The position numbers were made by a program, and so were the translations under genes. Source: Flavobacterium columnare NBRC 100251 = ATCC 23463 (lineage in GTDB: Bacteria; Bacteroidota; Bacteroidia; Flavobacteriales; Flavobacteriaceae). From it: 64,000 nucleotides of DNA. This document shows, one piece after another, positions 9,136 through 19,392 of the stretch. The DNA is taken from assembly GCF_002530675.1 (NCBI RefSeq), contig NZ_PCMX01000002.1, forward strand, positions 1 to 64,000, given 5' to 3'. The notes below the pieces were generated by a model. It did no database searches, was not told where the DNA came from, and saw only the letters and a list, made by a program, of their open reading frames with translations. Position 1 is the stretch's first letter; every line of letters starts with the position of its first letter.

Positions 9136-12100
9136 CTAATTTAATTCAGGAATTCTATCTTCCTCTTCTTTTGGTTTTTCAGATGATTTTTTCTGTCTTT
9201 TTTCTGTAAATTGAATAATTTCTGGTAATAAATCAGAATCGGGTACCTGTTCTTTTGGTTGGTCTGATTTTCTTTTGGTTTTATTTTTTTTAGAATTAAA
9301 AACTTTGTACATCAATTCTTTAAAGGTGTTGAAATCTACTTCATAACTTACCCCTACTCCTTGCGTATAACCAATACCTCCTTGACCCAAATAACTTATA
9401 TCGTTTTCACGATTGAATACACGAGCCTTTAGCGAACCATCTTCATTTAAACGTAATTGGATCTCTACATCGCCTACCACAACTGATTCGTTTACTCCCC
9501 CTACAGGTACACCAAATTTACCATTAATCGTAATTTTATCACTTATTTGCGTAGATACTGTAAAACCTACTCGTCCTCCTGTGCTTGTTTCTTGATTTAA
9601 ACGGTCGTTTTGCACATAATTTAATCCTAATTTAAAACGATCATCGTTAGCAAATAAGTCGTCAAATAAACTATTTGCACGTTCTAAAATATTACCACTT
9701 ATAACATTTTCTACGACCCCTTTATCTGATAAAAAACTTCCTGAGGAAATTAACGATAAGGCTTGTTTTTGACGTGTATCAAAATCGTTCAGTTTATAAT
9801 CTATTTCTGAACGAAGAACAGAGCTAACAGTTGGAAAATTTATAAAAATTTCAGGTGTTGGATTCGTTAATTTGTCTGTTAGTTTAATGACTACTTCTGT
9901 TGGAACTTTTTTATTAAAACTAGGATTATCTAATAATATAGAGGGGTTTGCTTCTGTTTTATAAACGGCTTCCATATTTAGGGTTGCATTTAATGGATCT
10001 CCATCCCAAGAAATATATCCTCCATTTTTAACTTTTATTTTTTTATCTATAAAACCGCCGTATTTAAAATTATAGACTCCATCATACACTTGAAAATCTC
10101 CCCACATATTAAACTTCCCCAAGGTGTTTATCTCCATTAACAAAGAACCACGGCCACGTCCTTTTAGCCCATGGCCATTATTTTTGTTTACAATTACTTC
10201 TATTTCTGCAACAGGAGTAATATTTAGTTCAAAATTTAATTCTAAACCATTGTAATCTTTTTCTTTACTTTTTACTTTTTGAGAAGTATTTTTAGAGTTT
10301 ACAAATTTAATATAGTTTTTCTCTGAACTAGCTTGATCATCATTAATCGGTATTTTTAAAGAAGACCCTTCTGCTGAAGTAGCATTAACATTAATAGCTA
10401 ACGCGTTTGTAGGCCCTTTAATTGTTGCTTTCCCATCCATATAAGCTGTTCCGTAATACAATGCGCCTTCATGATCTTTTGTATCAAGCACGACAATCCG
10501 ATCCGAATTAATATTAAAATTTAGATACCAATCACTTAGTTTATTGTGCTTTACCCAACCATCCAGAGTACCTGTTGTTCTAAATTTAGAATCCGTTACC
10601 TTCACCTCTCGAAACGAAAATTGATTTTCTGTAACTTCTACTATAGAATTAGTACCAAAATTATAATCCGTATTCAAATAAGGCACTTTTATACCCGATT
10701 GATTTAGATAGAGGCGACCATTTATTTCGGGATTGTAAATATCTCCTTCAAATTTGGCTGAACCTGATGCAAGCCCTCTTATATTCGTTATTATATCAGC
10801 TCCCATGGGAGTAAAAAAGGAAAGGTCAAAATCTTTGAGCCTCACATCAAGATCCATCAACGTTTTCTTACCCTGAAAATAAAGACTTCCTTCTGTTTTT
10901 AAGATATCATTTCCTTTGTTGTTTAAAACAGAATTAATTTTAAAATTCCTAAGGTTATCATCTCCTGTTACTGCTATATCAAATCTTCCTAAAGGCAAAT
11001 TATTAATACTAAAATCATCCACTGTTAATTCTGAAGCGGGTTCATAAATACTTTTTTCTTGTTTAAAGTCTATATTCCCATTTAGTTTTCCTTTAAATTG
11101 CAAATTATCGACAGCAGGTGTAATCTTATCTAATTCTACATCCTTAAATGACAATCGAAGGTCTTTATAGGTAGAATCTTGTAAAACGCCCATTAATTCC
11201 ATTGTCTGATCATTATGGGATAGTGAAATTTTTTCAATAGAAAAATCTGTTAGTTTTTTATTGAATACAATTTTGTTATTACGTTCTTCTTTTTCGTTTA
11301 AAAACCATAAGTAATTTTTAAAATTAATTTCTGACTTTTTAATTCCTACTACACTCTTATTATCTTTACCAATGGTATGGTATAAGTTTAAATTATAAAA
11401 ATCCTCTGCTTTGTTTCCTCCTTTAAATTCAGTTCTAACAAATAACGTATCGTTTGAGGTTACATTTATCAAACTCATTTTTGAAACTTTATAGTATTTT
11501 GTTTTAATACTATCCATTTCTACATAAGCATTGTAAAGAGGGTTTTTATTATCTATATCTACACTTATATTATCAAATTCATTATCGTATGCTTTTATTT
11601 TTGGGGATTTAAAATTAAATTTGAATAAACCTTCATTAGAATCTATTTCTCCTTTCATAAAGGTGTTTTCTCCTAATGAAATTTCAGGATAAAATATTTC
11701 TATTAGTTTACTGTATACATTAAAATCAAACTTCATAAACTGTCCTTTACTCACTTTATTAGGTGAATAATTGGCATAAAGACTTCCCAGTGAATTTTCT
11801 ATTAAATTGGGTAATTCTTTAAACTTGAAGATTCCTTCTACTATATCGGGAGAATTGATAGTAATCGTCCTAAAACCATCTTTCTCAAAAGTAGATTTAA
11901 CCATGAAATCATCAAAAAAATAAGTTTCTTTGGGGTTTTCATACGAGGTTTTATTTATGTACACATTACCATAAATATTATCAATTGAATTCCCTTGTAA
12001 ATCCATCCTTACATCTCCTCTAAAAACAGAAACTGCATCAGGAGTGTATACATTTAGTTTTTTTAGGTTAGCATATTCTACTTTTGCGTGAAAATTATAT

Positions 12101-13668
12101 TTACTTTCTTTTCTAGTTAAATCTAGGAACCCATCAAAATCCATAATTAAATTAGGATCATTAGCTTTTATAGAACCTTCAAAAATGGCTTTGTTCATCT
12201 GACCATCAACAATTATATTTCTATAATTATATTTGTTATAGTAGAGACTCGTTACAGTTCCTTTTATTTTTGTATTCAAGTACTTTTCAACAAAACCTCT
12301 TCCGTCTACTTCTGTATCTAAATTTACGATTCCTAAATCTTTTCGGTTTAAAAATGTCCCTAAATCAAACTCTGTTAGTTTAACATTACCAACATACGTA
12401 GCATTATCAATAGCATTAATATGGGTCATTGTTAAATTGGTTTTTACGGTTCCTAAAACGGAAGAAAGTAAAATATTTGCTTTTAATTTATTAAAATCTA
12501 TTTCTGCCTGGCCATTTAAAGAAAAAGTGCCTAATTTTTTAAAATTAGTGGGTATTTTTTTTCCTAAAATATTAGGTAGTATTTTAATTAAATCTTGATA
12601 AGTAGAAGTTATTTTAGAAAAGCGTCCTTTTACGTAATAAGTATTTTCATGTTTTGAAAAAAGATTTTTAAATTGAAAATCACCTTTTATTTGTGATCCA
12701 AAATCATCTAATACAATCAATCTTTTTGTAAAAAAATTATTTAATGTCCCTAATAATTTACCTTTTACTCGGTATTTTAAATTTTTCCCAAATTCGTCAT
12801 AAAATTTATTCAGATCATTAGAAGAAAGTATTCCTTCTTGGATTTTCACATCAAATAAAACTTTGTTATTAAAATCAGAAAAGTCTTTACGATCGTAACG
12901 TAATTCTACATCTCCTATTAAATTCGATTCTGGTGTTTTTAATTTGAGATGTGCGAGGTGTATATTTTTTTTTGTATATGTAAAATCAGATGATGATTCT
13001 TCTATTTCTATTCCTCGGTTATCTACAAATGACATTTCATCAATTTGAGTTGTAACATCAGGTCCTAAAATTTTAAAGCTATGTGTTTCTGCATTTAATT
13101 TTTTAGCACTAAAAACCAAAGGATTGGACATATTATCATCCCAAAAATAAAATTCACTATTCATCAGGTGAATAGTATTTATGGTCATTAAAAACTTTTT
13201 CTTAGAGGTAGAAGGCTTTCCATCATCAAAAAGCTCAATAAATTTATCTAAATTCGTATCGCGTTCACCTTTATAATTCCTAATTTTAAACTTAAGACCA
13301 TCCATTCTGACTTCGCCAAAATGCAAATCACCGTCTATTAACTTTTTTAAATCCAGAATATTCGTTTTTAACACATTGATATGAAACAATGTATCTTTTT
13401 TATAATCCTTAATAAAAACTTTTTTGAGTTTAACTCCTCCAAAAACAGTAAAGTTAGCTTCTTGAACAGTAATATCAGTACCAAATTCTTTATTTAAATA
13501 CTCCGTTGCATACTGTCCTAATCGTGTTTGAACAGAGGGCATAGAAAGAACTATAGCCAATAGGAGTAACAAGAATGCAATTCCAAGAAAAAAATACATC
13601 TTGATTTTTAAAACAGTCATCCACAGACTTTTTTTATTTTTTTTTACTCCATCTTCTTGCTCTTCCAA
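9136..13668 (-). CDS. tamB: Translocation/assembly module TamB-like (DUF490)
   Basis: A 1510-residue envelope protein. One membrane anchor (about residues 22-44) is preceded by a charged cytoplasmic tail and followed by a very long beta-rich periplasmic region of TamB/AsmA type. The C-terminal third holds the DUF490 domain, including SVLRSEIDYKLNDFD. The tail after about residue 1455 is Lys/Glu-rich and low complexity. The family bridges inner and outer membranes and helps place outer-membrane proteins or move phospholipids. The ORF begins with TTG at 13668; an ATG 16 codons in (13620) is an alternative. It is divergent from tsaD. Confidence 0.85.
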   Translation of the reverse strand: MEEQEDGVKKNKKSLWMTVLKIKMYFFLGIAFLLLLLAIVLSMPSVQTRLGQYATEYLNKEFGTDITVQEANFTVFGGVKLKKVFIKDYKKDTLFHINVLKTNILDLKKLIDGDLHFGEVRMDGLKFKIRNYKGERDTNLDKFIELFDDGKPSTSKKKFLMTINTIHLMNSEFYFWDDNMSNPLVFSAKKLNAETHSFKILGPDVTTQIDEMSFVDNRGIEIEESSSDFTYTKKNIHLAHLKLKTPESNLIGDVELRYDRKDFSDFNNKVLFDVKIQEGILSSNDLNKFYDEFGKNLKYRVKGKLLGTLNNFFTKRLIVLDDFGSQIKGDFQFKNLFSKHENTYYVKGRFSKITSTYQDLIKILPNILGKKIPTNFKKLGTFSLNGQAEIDFNKLKANILLSSVLGTVKTNLTMTHINAIDNATYVGNVKLTEFDLGTFLNRKDLGIVNLDTEVDGRGFVEKYLNTKIKGTVTSLYYNKYNYRNIIVDGQMNKAIFEGSIKANDPNLIMDFDGFLDLTRKESKYNFHAKVEYANLKKLNVYTPDAVSVFRGDVRMDLQGNSIDNIYGNVYINKTSYENPKETYFFDDFMVKSTFEKDGFRTITINSPDIVEGIFKFKELPNLIENSLGSLYANYSPNKVSKGQFMKFDFNVYSKLIEIFYPEISLGENTFMKGEIDSNEGLFKFNFKSPKIKAYDNEFDNISVDIDNKNPLYNAYVEMDSIKTKYYKVSKMSLINVTSNDTLFVRTEFKGGNKAEDFYNLNLYHTIGKDNKSVVGIKKSEINFKNYLWFLNEKEERNNKIVFNKKLTDFSIEKISLSHNDQTMELMGVLQDSTYKDLRLSFKDVELDKITPAVDNLQFKGKLNGNIDFKQEKSIYEPASELTVDDFSINNLPLGRFDIAVTGDDNLRNFKINSVLNNKGNDILKTEGSLYFQGKKTLMDLDVRLKDFDLSFFTPMGADIITNIRGLASGSAKFEGDIYNPEINGRLYLNQSGIKVPYLNTDYNFGTNSIVEVTENQFSFREVKVTDSKFRTTGTLDGWVKHNKLSDWYLNFNINSDRIVVLDTKDHEGALYYGTAYMDGKATIKGPTNALAINVNATSAEGSSLKIPINDDQASSEKNYIKFVNSKNTSQKVKSKEKDYNGLELNFELNITPVAEIEVIVNKNNGHGLKGRGRGSLLMEINTLGKFNMWGDFQVYDGVYNFKYGGFIDKKIKVKNGGYISWDGDPLNATLNMEAVYKTEANPSILLDNPSFNKKVPTEVVIKLTDKLTNPTPEIFINFPTVSSVLRSEIDYKLNDFDTRQKQALSLISSGSFLSDKGVVENVISGNILERANSLFDDLFANDDRFKLGLNYVQNDRLNQETSTGGRVGFTVSTQISDKITINGKFGVPVGGVNESVVVGDVEIQLRLNEDGSLKARVFNRENDISYLGQGGIGYTQGVGVSYEVDFNTFKELMYKVFNSKKNKTKRKSDQPKEQVPDSDLLPEIIQFTEKRQKKSSEKPKEEEDRIPELN

Positions 13669-13697
13669 AGGAAATATTTTTTTGAGTTAAAATTTAG

Positions 13698-13705
13698 TAA
13701 CTTTG
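13698..13705 (+). promoter_or_regulatory. Putative -7 element for tsaD
   Basis: TAACTTTG matches the Bacteroidetes -7 consensus TAnnTTTG and lies 72 bp before the tsaD ATG in the tamB-tsaD divergent spacer. The nearest TTG is only 13 bp upstream, so the -33 element is not convincing. Confidence 0.4.
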
Positions 13706-13777
13706 CACAGGTTGTAAAAATAATCTATTCCTTGATTTTACACAACTTTAGAAACAAATTCTATGCCTTAAAAAAGA

Positions 13778-14794
13778 ATGAAAAACATTTATATACTAGC
13801 AATCGAAAGTTCTTGTGATGACACGGCTTGCGCTGTTCTACACAACAATAAAATGTTATCAAATGTTGTTGCTCGTCAGAGTATACATGAAGAATATGGA
13901 GGTGTTGTCCCTGAATTAGCTTCTAGAGCGCATCAACAAAACATTGTCCCTGTAGTAGATGTAGCACTAAAAAAAGCAGGAATTACAAAAGAACAGTTAT
14001 CAGCCATAGCATTTACACAAGGCCCTGGTCTAATGGGCTCCTTATTAGTAGGGACTTCTTTTGCCAAAAGCATGGCAATGGCGTTAAACATCCCCTTAAT
14101 AGCCGTTAACCACATGCACGCTCATATATTAGCTCATTTTATACACGAAGAAGGTTTTTCTAAACCAGAATTTCCGTTTTTAGCACTGACTATATCAGGC
14201 GGACACACTCAAATTGTAAAAGTAAATAGTTTTTTTGATATGAAAATTATTGGGGAAACAACTGATGATGCTGTTGGCGAAGCTTTTGACAAATCTGCCA
14301 AAATACTAGGATTACCTTATCCTGGCGGACCGCTTATTGATCAATATGCTCAACTAGGAAATCCTAAACGCTTTCGGTTTACCAAACCAAAAGTTGATGG
14401 TCTTAATTTTAGCTTTAGCGGACTTAAAACACAAATTTTATATTTTATTCAAAAAAATGTAAAAGAAAACCCTAACTTCATTTCTGAAAATTTAAATGAT
14501 ATCTGCGCGTCTATACAATATACCATAATTAGAATATTAATGGATAAGATCAAAGAGGCTTCTATCCAAACAGGAATTAAACAAATTGCAATAGGGGGTG
14601 GCGTTTCAGCGAATAGCGGTATCCGCCAAACACTAAAAGATACTGAAAAAAAATATGGCTGGAAAACCTTTATCCCAAAATTTGAATACACCACAGATAA
14701 TGCAGGCATGATAGGTATAGTTGGGTACTATAAATTTTTAGAAAATCATTTTAGCGATAATTCCGTAACTTCTAAAGCAAGAATTGAGTTTTAA
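13778..14794 (+). CDS. tsaD: tRNA N6-threonylcarbamoyladenosine synthase TsaD
   Basis: Transfers the threonylcarbamoyl group to A37 of ANN-decoding tRNAs, together with TsaB and TsaE. The 338-residue protein shows the Kae1/Gcp signatures: IESSCDDTACAV at the N-terminus, the metal-binding NHMHAHILAHF (about residues 109-119), SGGHTQI, and GGGVSANSG near residue 275. ATG start with an A-rich upstream region. rsmE follows with its ATG 28 nt after the stop, so the two likely share a transcript. Confidence 0.96.
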   Translation: MKNIYILAIESSCDDTACAVLHNNKMLSNVVARQSIHEEYGGVVPELASRAHQQNIVPVVDVALKKAGITKEQLSAIAFTQGPGLMGSLLVGTSFAKSMAMALNIPLIAVNHMHAHILAHFIHEEGFSKPEFPFLALTISGGHTQIVKVNSFFDMKIIGETTDDAVGEAFDKSAKILGLPYPGGPLIDQYAQLGNPKRFRFTKPKVDGLNFSFSGLKTQILYFIQKNVKENPNFISENLNDICASIQYTIIRILMDKIKEASIQTGIKQIAIGGGVSANSGIRQTLKDTEKKYGWKTFIPKFEYTTDNAGMIGIVGYYKFLENHFSDNSVTSKARIEF

Positions 14795-14822
14795 CAAACC
14801 ATTAACTACAAATAAAGAGATA

Positions 14823-15527
14823 ATGCAATTATTCTATAATCCATATATAACCATTGCTTCGACAGATTTTTATTTTGACAAAGAAGAAAGCAAACACATA
14901 GTAAAGGTATTACGCAAAAAAGAAGGCGATATTTTATTTGTTACTAATGGCTTCGGTTTTTTATTTGAAACAGAAATCACTTTAGCTTCAGAAAAAAAAT
15001 GCTCTATAAAAATTAACAATCATAAAACCTTTAACCAAACTGGGTTTTACTTGCACCTAGCCGTTGCTCCTACTAAAATGAATGAACGTTATGAATGGTT
15101 TTTAGAAAAAGCAACCGAAATAGGCATACATGAAATAACACCTATTATTTGCGAGCATTCTGAAAGAACTTCTATAAAGACAGACCGCTTTGATAAAATC
15201 ATCCAATCCGCCATGAAACAATCCAATCAGTTTCATTTACCCAAATTAAACAAAGCTATCTCTTTTAAAGATTTTATTAATAAAGATTTTGAAGGACAAC
15301 TGTTCATTGCTCATTGTGAAGATTCTGATAAAAAAAATTTAAAAAAAGAAATTACGCCCAATTCTAAATACACGATCTTAATTGGCCCTGAGGGTGATTT
15401 TTCGGAAAAAGAAATCCGATTAGCTGTAAATAAAGGTTTCATACCTGTAACTTTAGGAAACACAAGATTACGAACGGAAACCGCAGCAGTTGTTGCCTGT
15501 CATAGTGTGGTTTTTAGTAATGAATAA
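14823..15527 (+). CDS. rsmE: 16S rRNA m3U1498 methyltransferase RsmE
   Basis: SAM-dependent enzyme that methylates U1498 of 16S rRNA. The 234-residue protein has the PUA-like N-terminal part (HIVKVLRKKEGD) and the SPOUT knot region with ILIGPEGDFSEKE and TLGNTRLRTETAAV at the C-terminus, both diagnostic for RsmE. I chose the ATG at 14823, preceded by AAAGAGATA, over an upstream TTG that would overlap the end of tsaD. Complete length. Confidence 0.93.
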   Translation: MQLFYNPYITIASTDFYFDKEESKHIVKVLRKKEGDILFVTNGFGFLFETEITLASEKKCSIKINNHKTFNQTGFYLHLAVAPTKMNERYEWFLEKATEIGIHEITPIICEHSERTSIKTDRFDKIIQSAMKQSNQFHLPKLNKAISFKDFINKDFEGQLFIAHCEDSDKKNLKKEITPNSKYTILIGPEGDFSEKEIRLAVNKGFIPVTLGNTRLRTETAAVVACHSVVFSNE

Positions 15528-15608
15528 TTAAAATACTTTTTAAAATTTAGATTTATATCAATTACAATATTATTTTTACAAAATAAAATAAGACTCACGC
15601 GGTAAAAA

Positions 15609-16259
15609 ATGTTTAGAACAGATCTTATAATTTTTAGTTTTTTAGCTTTTTTTAGCTCTCCTCTTTTCTCTCAAGAAATAGCTTTACTAAAATACAATGG
15701 AGGTGGCGATTGGTATGCTAATCCCACATCATTACCTAATTTAATAAAATTTACAAATCAAACAATCAACACGCGTATCAAACAAAAACCCTCTACTGTA
15801 ACTCCTGGTAGTAGCGATATTTTTTCATATCCCTTTATACACATGACAGGACACGGAAATGTGGTTTTTAGTCCTCAAGAAGCCGAAAATTTAAGAAACT
15901 ATCTAAATGCAGGAGGCTTTTTACATATAGATGACAATTATGGAATGGATCAATATGTACGAAATGAAATTAAAAAACTTTTCCCTAATCAATCTTTAAT
16001 AGAAATTCCTACTTCACATACTATTTTTCAAAAACCGTACCCTTTTCCATCCGGATTACCTAAAATTCACGAACATGATGGCAAAAGACCACAGGCTTTT
16101 GGTCTATTTTTAAACAATCGCCTAGTATTATTATACACTTATGAATGCGACTTAGGCGATGGATGGGAAGATTATGAAGTTCATAACAACCCCAAGGAAG
16201 TACGTGAAAAAGCTTTAAAAATGGGAGCTAATATCCTAAATTACGTTTTTAACCATTAG
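15609..16259 (+). CDS. DUF4159-domain exported protein
   Basis: A 216-residue protein with a signal peptide (hydrophobic residues 5-20, FSQ/EIA cleavage site) followed by a DUF4159 domain. Recognisable parts are LLKYNGGGDWYANPTSLPNL, FIHMTGHGNVVFS, GGFLHIDDNYGMD and YECDLGDGWED. The domain is related to class I glutamine amidotransferase-like folds, but no enzymatic role is known to me. It lies 81 bp after rsmE and 4 nt before the TrmH-type gene. Confidence 0.85.
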   Translation: MFRTDLIIFSFLAFFSSPLFSQEIALLKYNGGGDWYANPTSLPNLIKFTNQTINTRIKQKPSTVTPGSSDIFSYPFIHMTGHGNVVFSPQEAENLRNYLNAGGFLHIDDNYGMDQYVRNEIKKLFPNQSLIEIPTSHTIFQKPYPFPSGLPKIHEHDGKRPQAFGLFLNNRLVLLYTYECDLGDGWEDYEVHNNPKEVREKALKMGANILNYVFNH

Positions 16260-16263
16260 TCAT

Positions 16264-16770
16264 TTGGAACAACTTAATCATTACAATACTGCTTTCAATT
16301 CTAAAAAATTCCCAATCACATTAGTGTGTGATGGTGTCTATTTTCAAGAAAATATAGGAAGTATTTTTAGAATTTGTGATGCAATGGGCGTTTCTAAAAT
16401 TATTTTTTCAGGTTCAAAATTTATCTTTTCTGAACGCAAAATCAATAAAACATCTAGAAGTACTCATAAAAGGGTTCCTTTTGAAATCATTAAAGAACAA
16501 GAATTACTTATTAATCATCTACATTCAACTTCTTCTATCTGTATTGCACTAGAAATCACCCAAACCAGCATCCCTCTGAACAAAATAAAAATAAACCTAA
16601 ACCAACCTATTACTCTAATAATAGGCAACGAAATAAACGGAATTTCAACTGAGATCCTAAAATTATCTACAATCCACACACATATTCCTATGTTTGGATA
16701 TAACAGCAGCATGAATGTTGCACAAGCATTATCTATAGCACTTTACGAACTAACTCTTCAATTAACTTAA
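16264..16770 (+). CDS. TrmH/SpoU-family RNA 2'-O-methyltransferase
   Basis: A 168-residue SPOUT methyltransferase. The SpoU signatures are LVCDGVYFQENIGSIFRICDA at the N-terminal part, LIIGNEINGIS in the middle, and the knot motif MFGYNSSMNVAQALSIALYE at the C-terminus. It probably methylates a tRNA or rRNA ribose; which one cannot be told. The best start is a TTG at 16264, 4 nt after the DUF4159 stop, because no ATG precedes the conserved region. The repeat copy at 16818 lies just downstream. Confidence 0.88.
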   Translation: MEQLNHYNTAFNSKKFPITLVCDGVYFQENIGSIFRICDAMGVSKIIFSGSKFIFSERKINKTSRSTHKRVPFEIIKEQELLINHLHSTSSICIALEITQTSIPLNKIKINLNQPITLIIGNEINGISTEILKLSTIHTHIPMFGYNSSMNVAQALSIALYELTLQLT

Positions 16771-16817
16771 TACAATTTCATAGCAAATACCTAAAACGGT
16801 TGCCTCCTTTTTGCTTT

Positions 16818-16986
16818 AACCCAGATTGTTCTTTAGCCTTTATAATGAAGATAAAAAGGCAAAGAAGATGAAAATATATAGATTTTTTTTCGCAAATATA
16901 GTTTTCGTATGTTCAGAACCAAAAACTGAATACTTTTTTAAAATTCAAAATTCTTTTTATTTATAATAAATCCCTAATGCGTATCT
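16818..16986 (+). repeat. Dispersed intergenic repeat, copy A
   Basis: Begins AACCCAGATTGTTCTTTAG and ends near CTAATGCGTATCT, with the shared internal pieces GATAAAAAGGCAAAGAAGAT and TTTATAATAAAT. It aligns along its whole length with copies at 26461-26630, 52951-53121 and 59069-59232. It starts 47 nt after the stop of the methyltransferase gene and reads in the same direction. It is the most diverged of the four clear copies. The rest of the 16771-17181 gap is AT-rich sequence with no gene. Confidence 0.7.
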
Positions 16987-17181
16987 ATTACTCTTAAAAA
17001 CTATATAAATTACACAACAAAATACATAAATAAATGCAAAATACATATTTTAAATAAAAAATAAATAAATACTTTTCTAAAAAAATCATAATTTTTTATA
17101 ATAAACGTTTTGTAATTAAAATATATTTCATATCATTGCAGCAGAATAAAACAAATTTTATCAACCAAAAACCAAAAAAAT

Positions 17182-18135
17182 ATGAAAAAAGTTTTATTAT
17201 CCGCATCAGTAGCGTTAATGATGTTTTCTTGTCAAAAAGAAGACAATTCTCCAACAGATCAAGTAGAAACTGCTGCTCATAGAGGATGTGCATCGCATGA
17301 AGTACTGGAAAGACAAATGCAAGAAGACCCCTCTTTAGCTTCTAGAATGGCATCTTTCGAAAAACAAGCATCTGAAGCAATTAAAAACAATCGTTTAGTA
17401 AACGGTGTTATTGAAATTCCTGTTATTTTCAACGTATTATACAATGGTAGCACAGAAAACATTTCATTAGCTCAATTACAATCACAAATTGATGTATTAA
17501 ATGCCGATTATGCAGCTACAAATGCTGATTATAACACAGCTAACAATCCTTATTCTTCTGTAAGAAGTGGTAATTTTAACGTTCGATTTGTTTTAGACCA
17601 AGTAATTCGTAAAAGCACTAAAAAGAGAAGTTGGGGAACTGATGACTCTATGAAAAAATCAACACAAGGTGGTATAAGCCCTACTTCTCCAACTACAAAA
17701 TTAAATATTTGGGTTTGTAATTTAGGTTCAAGTTTATTAGGATATGCTCAATTTCCTGGAGGTGCCGCTGCAACCGACGGTGTAGTACTACATTATAAAT
17801 ATACAGGCACAACAGGTACAGCTACTGCCCCATTTAATTTAGGTAGAACAGCTACTCACGAAGTAGGCCACTGGATGAACTTACGTCATATTTGGGGTGA
17901 TGCAAATTGCGGAAATGATTTTGTAGCAGATACTCCTCTACATGATTCAGCTAACTATGGAGTTCCTACCGCAGGACACAAATCTACTTGTACTGGTACC
18001 CCACTAGAAATGTATATGAACTATATGGATTACACTGACGACAGAGGTATGTATATGTTCTCTCAAGGACAAAAAGAAAGATCATTAGCTATCTTTGCTG
18101 CTGGTGGAGCTAGAGCATCATTTGCTCAACCATAA
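17182..18135 (+). CDS. Pappalysin-like (M43B) zinc metalloprotease lipoprotein
   Basis: A 317-residue secreted protease. The N-terminus is a lipoprotein signal with lipobox around LMMFSC (Cys17), so it is likely membrane-anchored on the periplasmic or surface side. The zinc site HEVGHWMNLRHIWGD (about residues 231-245) is the extended metzincin motif HExxHxxxxxH/D of M43 proteases. The Met-turn region appears as MYMNYMDYTDD near residue 276. Conserved Cys residues (NCGND, STCTG) probably form disulfides. Monocistronic, with a terminator downstream at 18175. Substrate unknown. Confidence 0.9.
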   Translation: MKKVLLSASVALMMFSCQKEDNSPTDQVETAAHRGCASHEVLERQMQEDPSLASRMASFEKQASEAIKNNRLVNGVIEIPVIFNVLYNGSTENISLAQLQSQIDVLNADYAATNADYNTANNPYSSVRSGNFNVRFVLDQVIRKSTKKRSWGTDDSMKKSTQGGISPTSPTTKLNIWVCNLGSSLLGYAQFPGGAAATDGVVLHYKYTGTTGTATAPFNLGRTATHEVGHWMNLRHIWGDANCGNDFVADTPLHDSANYGVPTAGHKSTCTGTPLEMYMNYMDYTDDRGMYMFSQGQKERSLAIFAAGGARASFAQP

Positions 18136-18174
18136 TAGAATCATATTTTCCTCATATAATATTTTTTTAACCTT

Positions 18175-18205
18175 AGCCTGATCTTTTGGTCAGGCTTTTG
18201 TTTTT
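18175..18205 (+). terminator. Rho-independent terminator after the M43 protease
   Basis: AGCCTGA (18175-18181) pairs with TCAGGCT (18190-18196). The stem can extend by C-G and a wobble pair, and is followed by TTTGTTTTT. It lies 40 nt after the stop codon. Confidence 0.8.
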
Positions 18206-18533
18206 ATGTTATTATTTTTACTTCATTTTCCCAAAAGTATCTTAATACTTTCTCTTTAAATAACTTAACATACGATGCAATCATTATTTTTGAATCGGTC
18301 AATTTCTATTCTATAAGCTAGCTATTTTTTCAGAAATTTTCTTAACATTATTATCTCCTCTTCTAAAACCTCTTTCAGAAATCCTTTTTCAAATAATTTC
18401 TATCTAAACTTTATAACTTTTCCTATTCTTCTTAGTTTCTTAAGTAAACCCTTAATTTAAAGCATAAATGATATTATAAAGTATTTTTGTTTTTATATAT
18501 TGTAAAGAAATTCTTAAAAATCTTATCTTTTTC
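18206..18533. other. Intergenic AT-rich stretch, no gene seen
   Basis: This stretch lies between convergent genes. On the minus strand one frame has coding-like segments (for example KLRRIGKVIKFR and LEEEIIMLRKFLKK), but stops interrupt them and I recognise no family. It may be decayed coding sequence or chance. Confidence 0.3.
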
Positions 18534-19388
18534 CTACTTTATTTCCAAAAAAGTATCACCTGCTCGTAAATCACCTGTTTGATAGCCTTTTAAAAACCAT
18601 TTTTTACGTTGCTCAGAAGTACCGTGGGTAAATGATTCAGGCACAACATACCCTTGCAATCTTTTTTGGATTGCATCATCTCCTACTGCTTGTGCAGCAC
18701 TTAAAGCTTCATCAATATCGTCTGGATCTAAATATTTCTGATTATGTTTAGCCCAAACCCCCGCGTAAAAATCTGCTTGCAACTCTAAAGCTACCGATAA
18801 ACGATTGCCTTCTTCTTGAGTCGTTTTTTGTTGCAACTGTCGTACTTTATTGGAAGTCCCTATAACTGTTTGTAAATGGTGTCCAACCTCATGTGCAATA
18901 ACATAAGCTGTTGCAAAATCTCCTCCTTTAGCACCAAAACGAGTTCTTAATTCTTCAAAAAAAGCTAAGTCCATATATACCTTTTCATCTCCAGGACAAT
19001 AAAAAGGGCCTGAAGCTGCGGAAGCACTGCCACAAGCTGTTTCAACTGCATCTGTAAATAAAACCATTTTAGGATTTCTGTAATTAATATTGTTTTCTTT
19101 AGATAATTTACCAAAAATATCTTCTGTATCAGCAAAAACAGTGGCTACAAATTTCCCCATTTCTTTTTCTTCTGGTGTAAGAGAACGTTGTGAGGCTACT
19201 TCTTGAGCACTGGATTGATTCATTTGTTCTAAAACAGGGGCTATCATTTTACCAGTTTCTCCTCCAAAAAGATTTAATAAAAGGATAATAATTCCTAATA
19301 CTCCTCCTCCTGCTATCATTTTTCCACCTACTGGTACACCTCTTCTATCTTCAACATTATCACTTTGACGTCTTCCTTGCCACTTCAT
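18534..19388 (-). CDS. ypfJ: YpfJ-family neutral zinc metallopeptidase
   Basis: A 284-residue membrane-anchored putative metallopeptidase. The N-terminus MKWQGRRQSDNVEDRRG is highly typical of the YpfJ family. It is followed by one membrane span (about residues 23-43) and a domain with the zinc motif HEVGHHLQTVIG (about residue 165) and further LELQADFYAGVWA, which supplies the third ligand region. Its ATG lies 4 nt after the stop of the large histidine kinase gene, so the two are very probably co-transcribed. The physiological substrate is unknown. Confidence 0.9.
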   Translation of the reverse strand: MKWQGRRQSDNVEDRRGVPVGGKMIAGGGVLGIIILLLNLFGGETGKMIAPVLEQMNQSSAQEVASQRSLTPEEKEMGKFVATVFADTEDIFGKLSKENNINYRNPKMVLFTDAVETACGSASAASGPFYCPGDEKVYMDLAFFEELRTRFGAKGGDFATAYVIAHEVGHHLQTVIGTSNKVRQLQQKTTQEEGNRLSVALELQADFYAGVWAKHNQKYLDPDDIDEALSAAQAVGDDAIQKRLQGYVVPESFTHGTSEQRKKWFLKGYQTGDLRAGDTFLEIK

Positions 19389-19392
19389 CTTG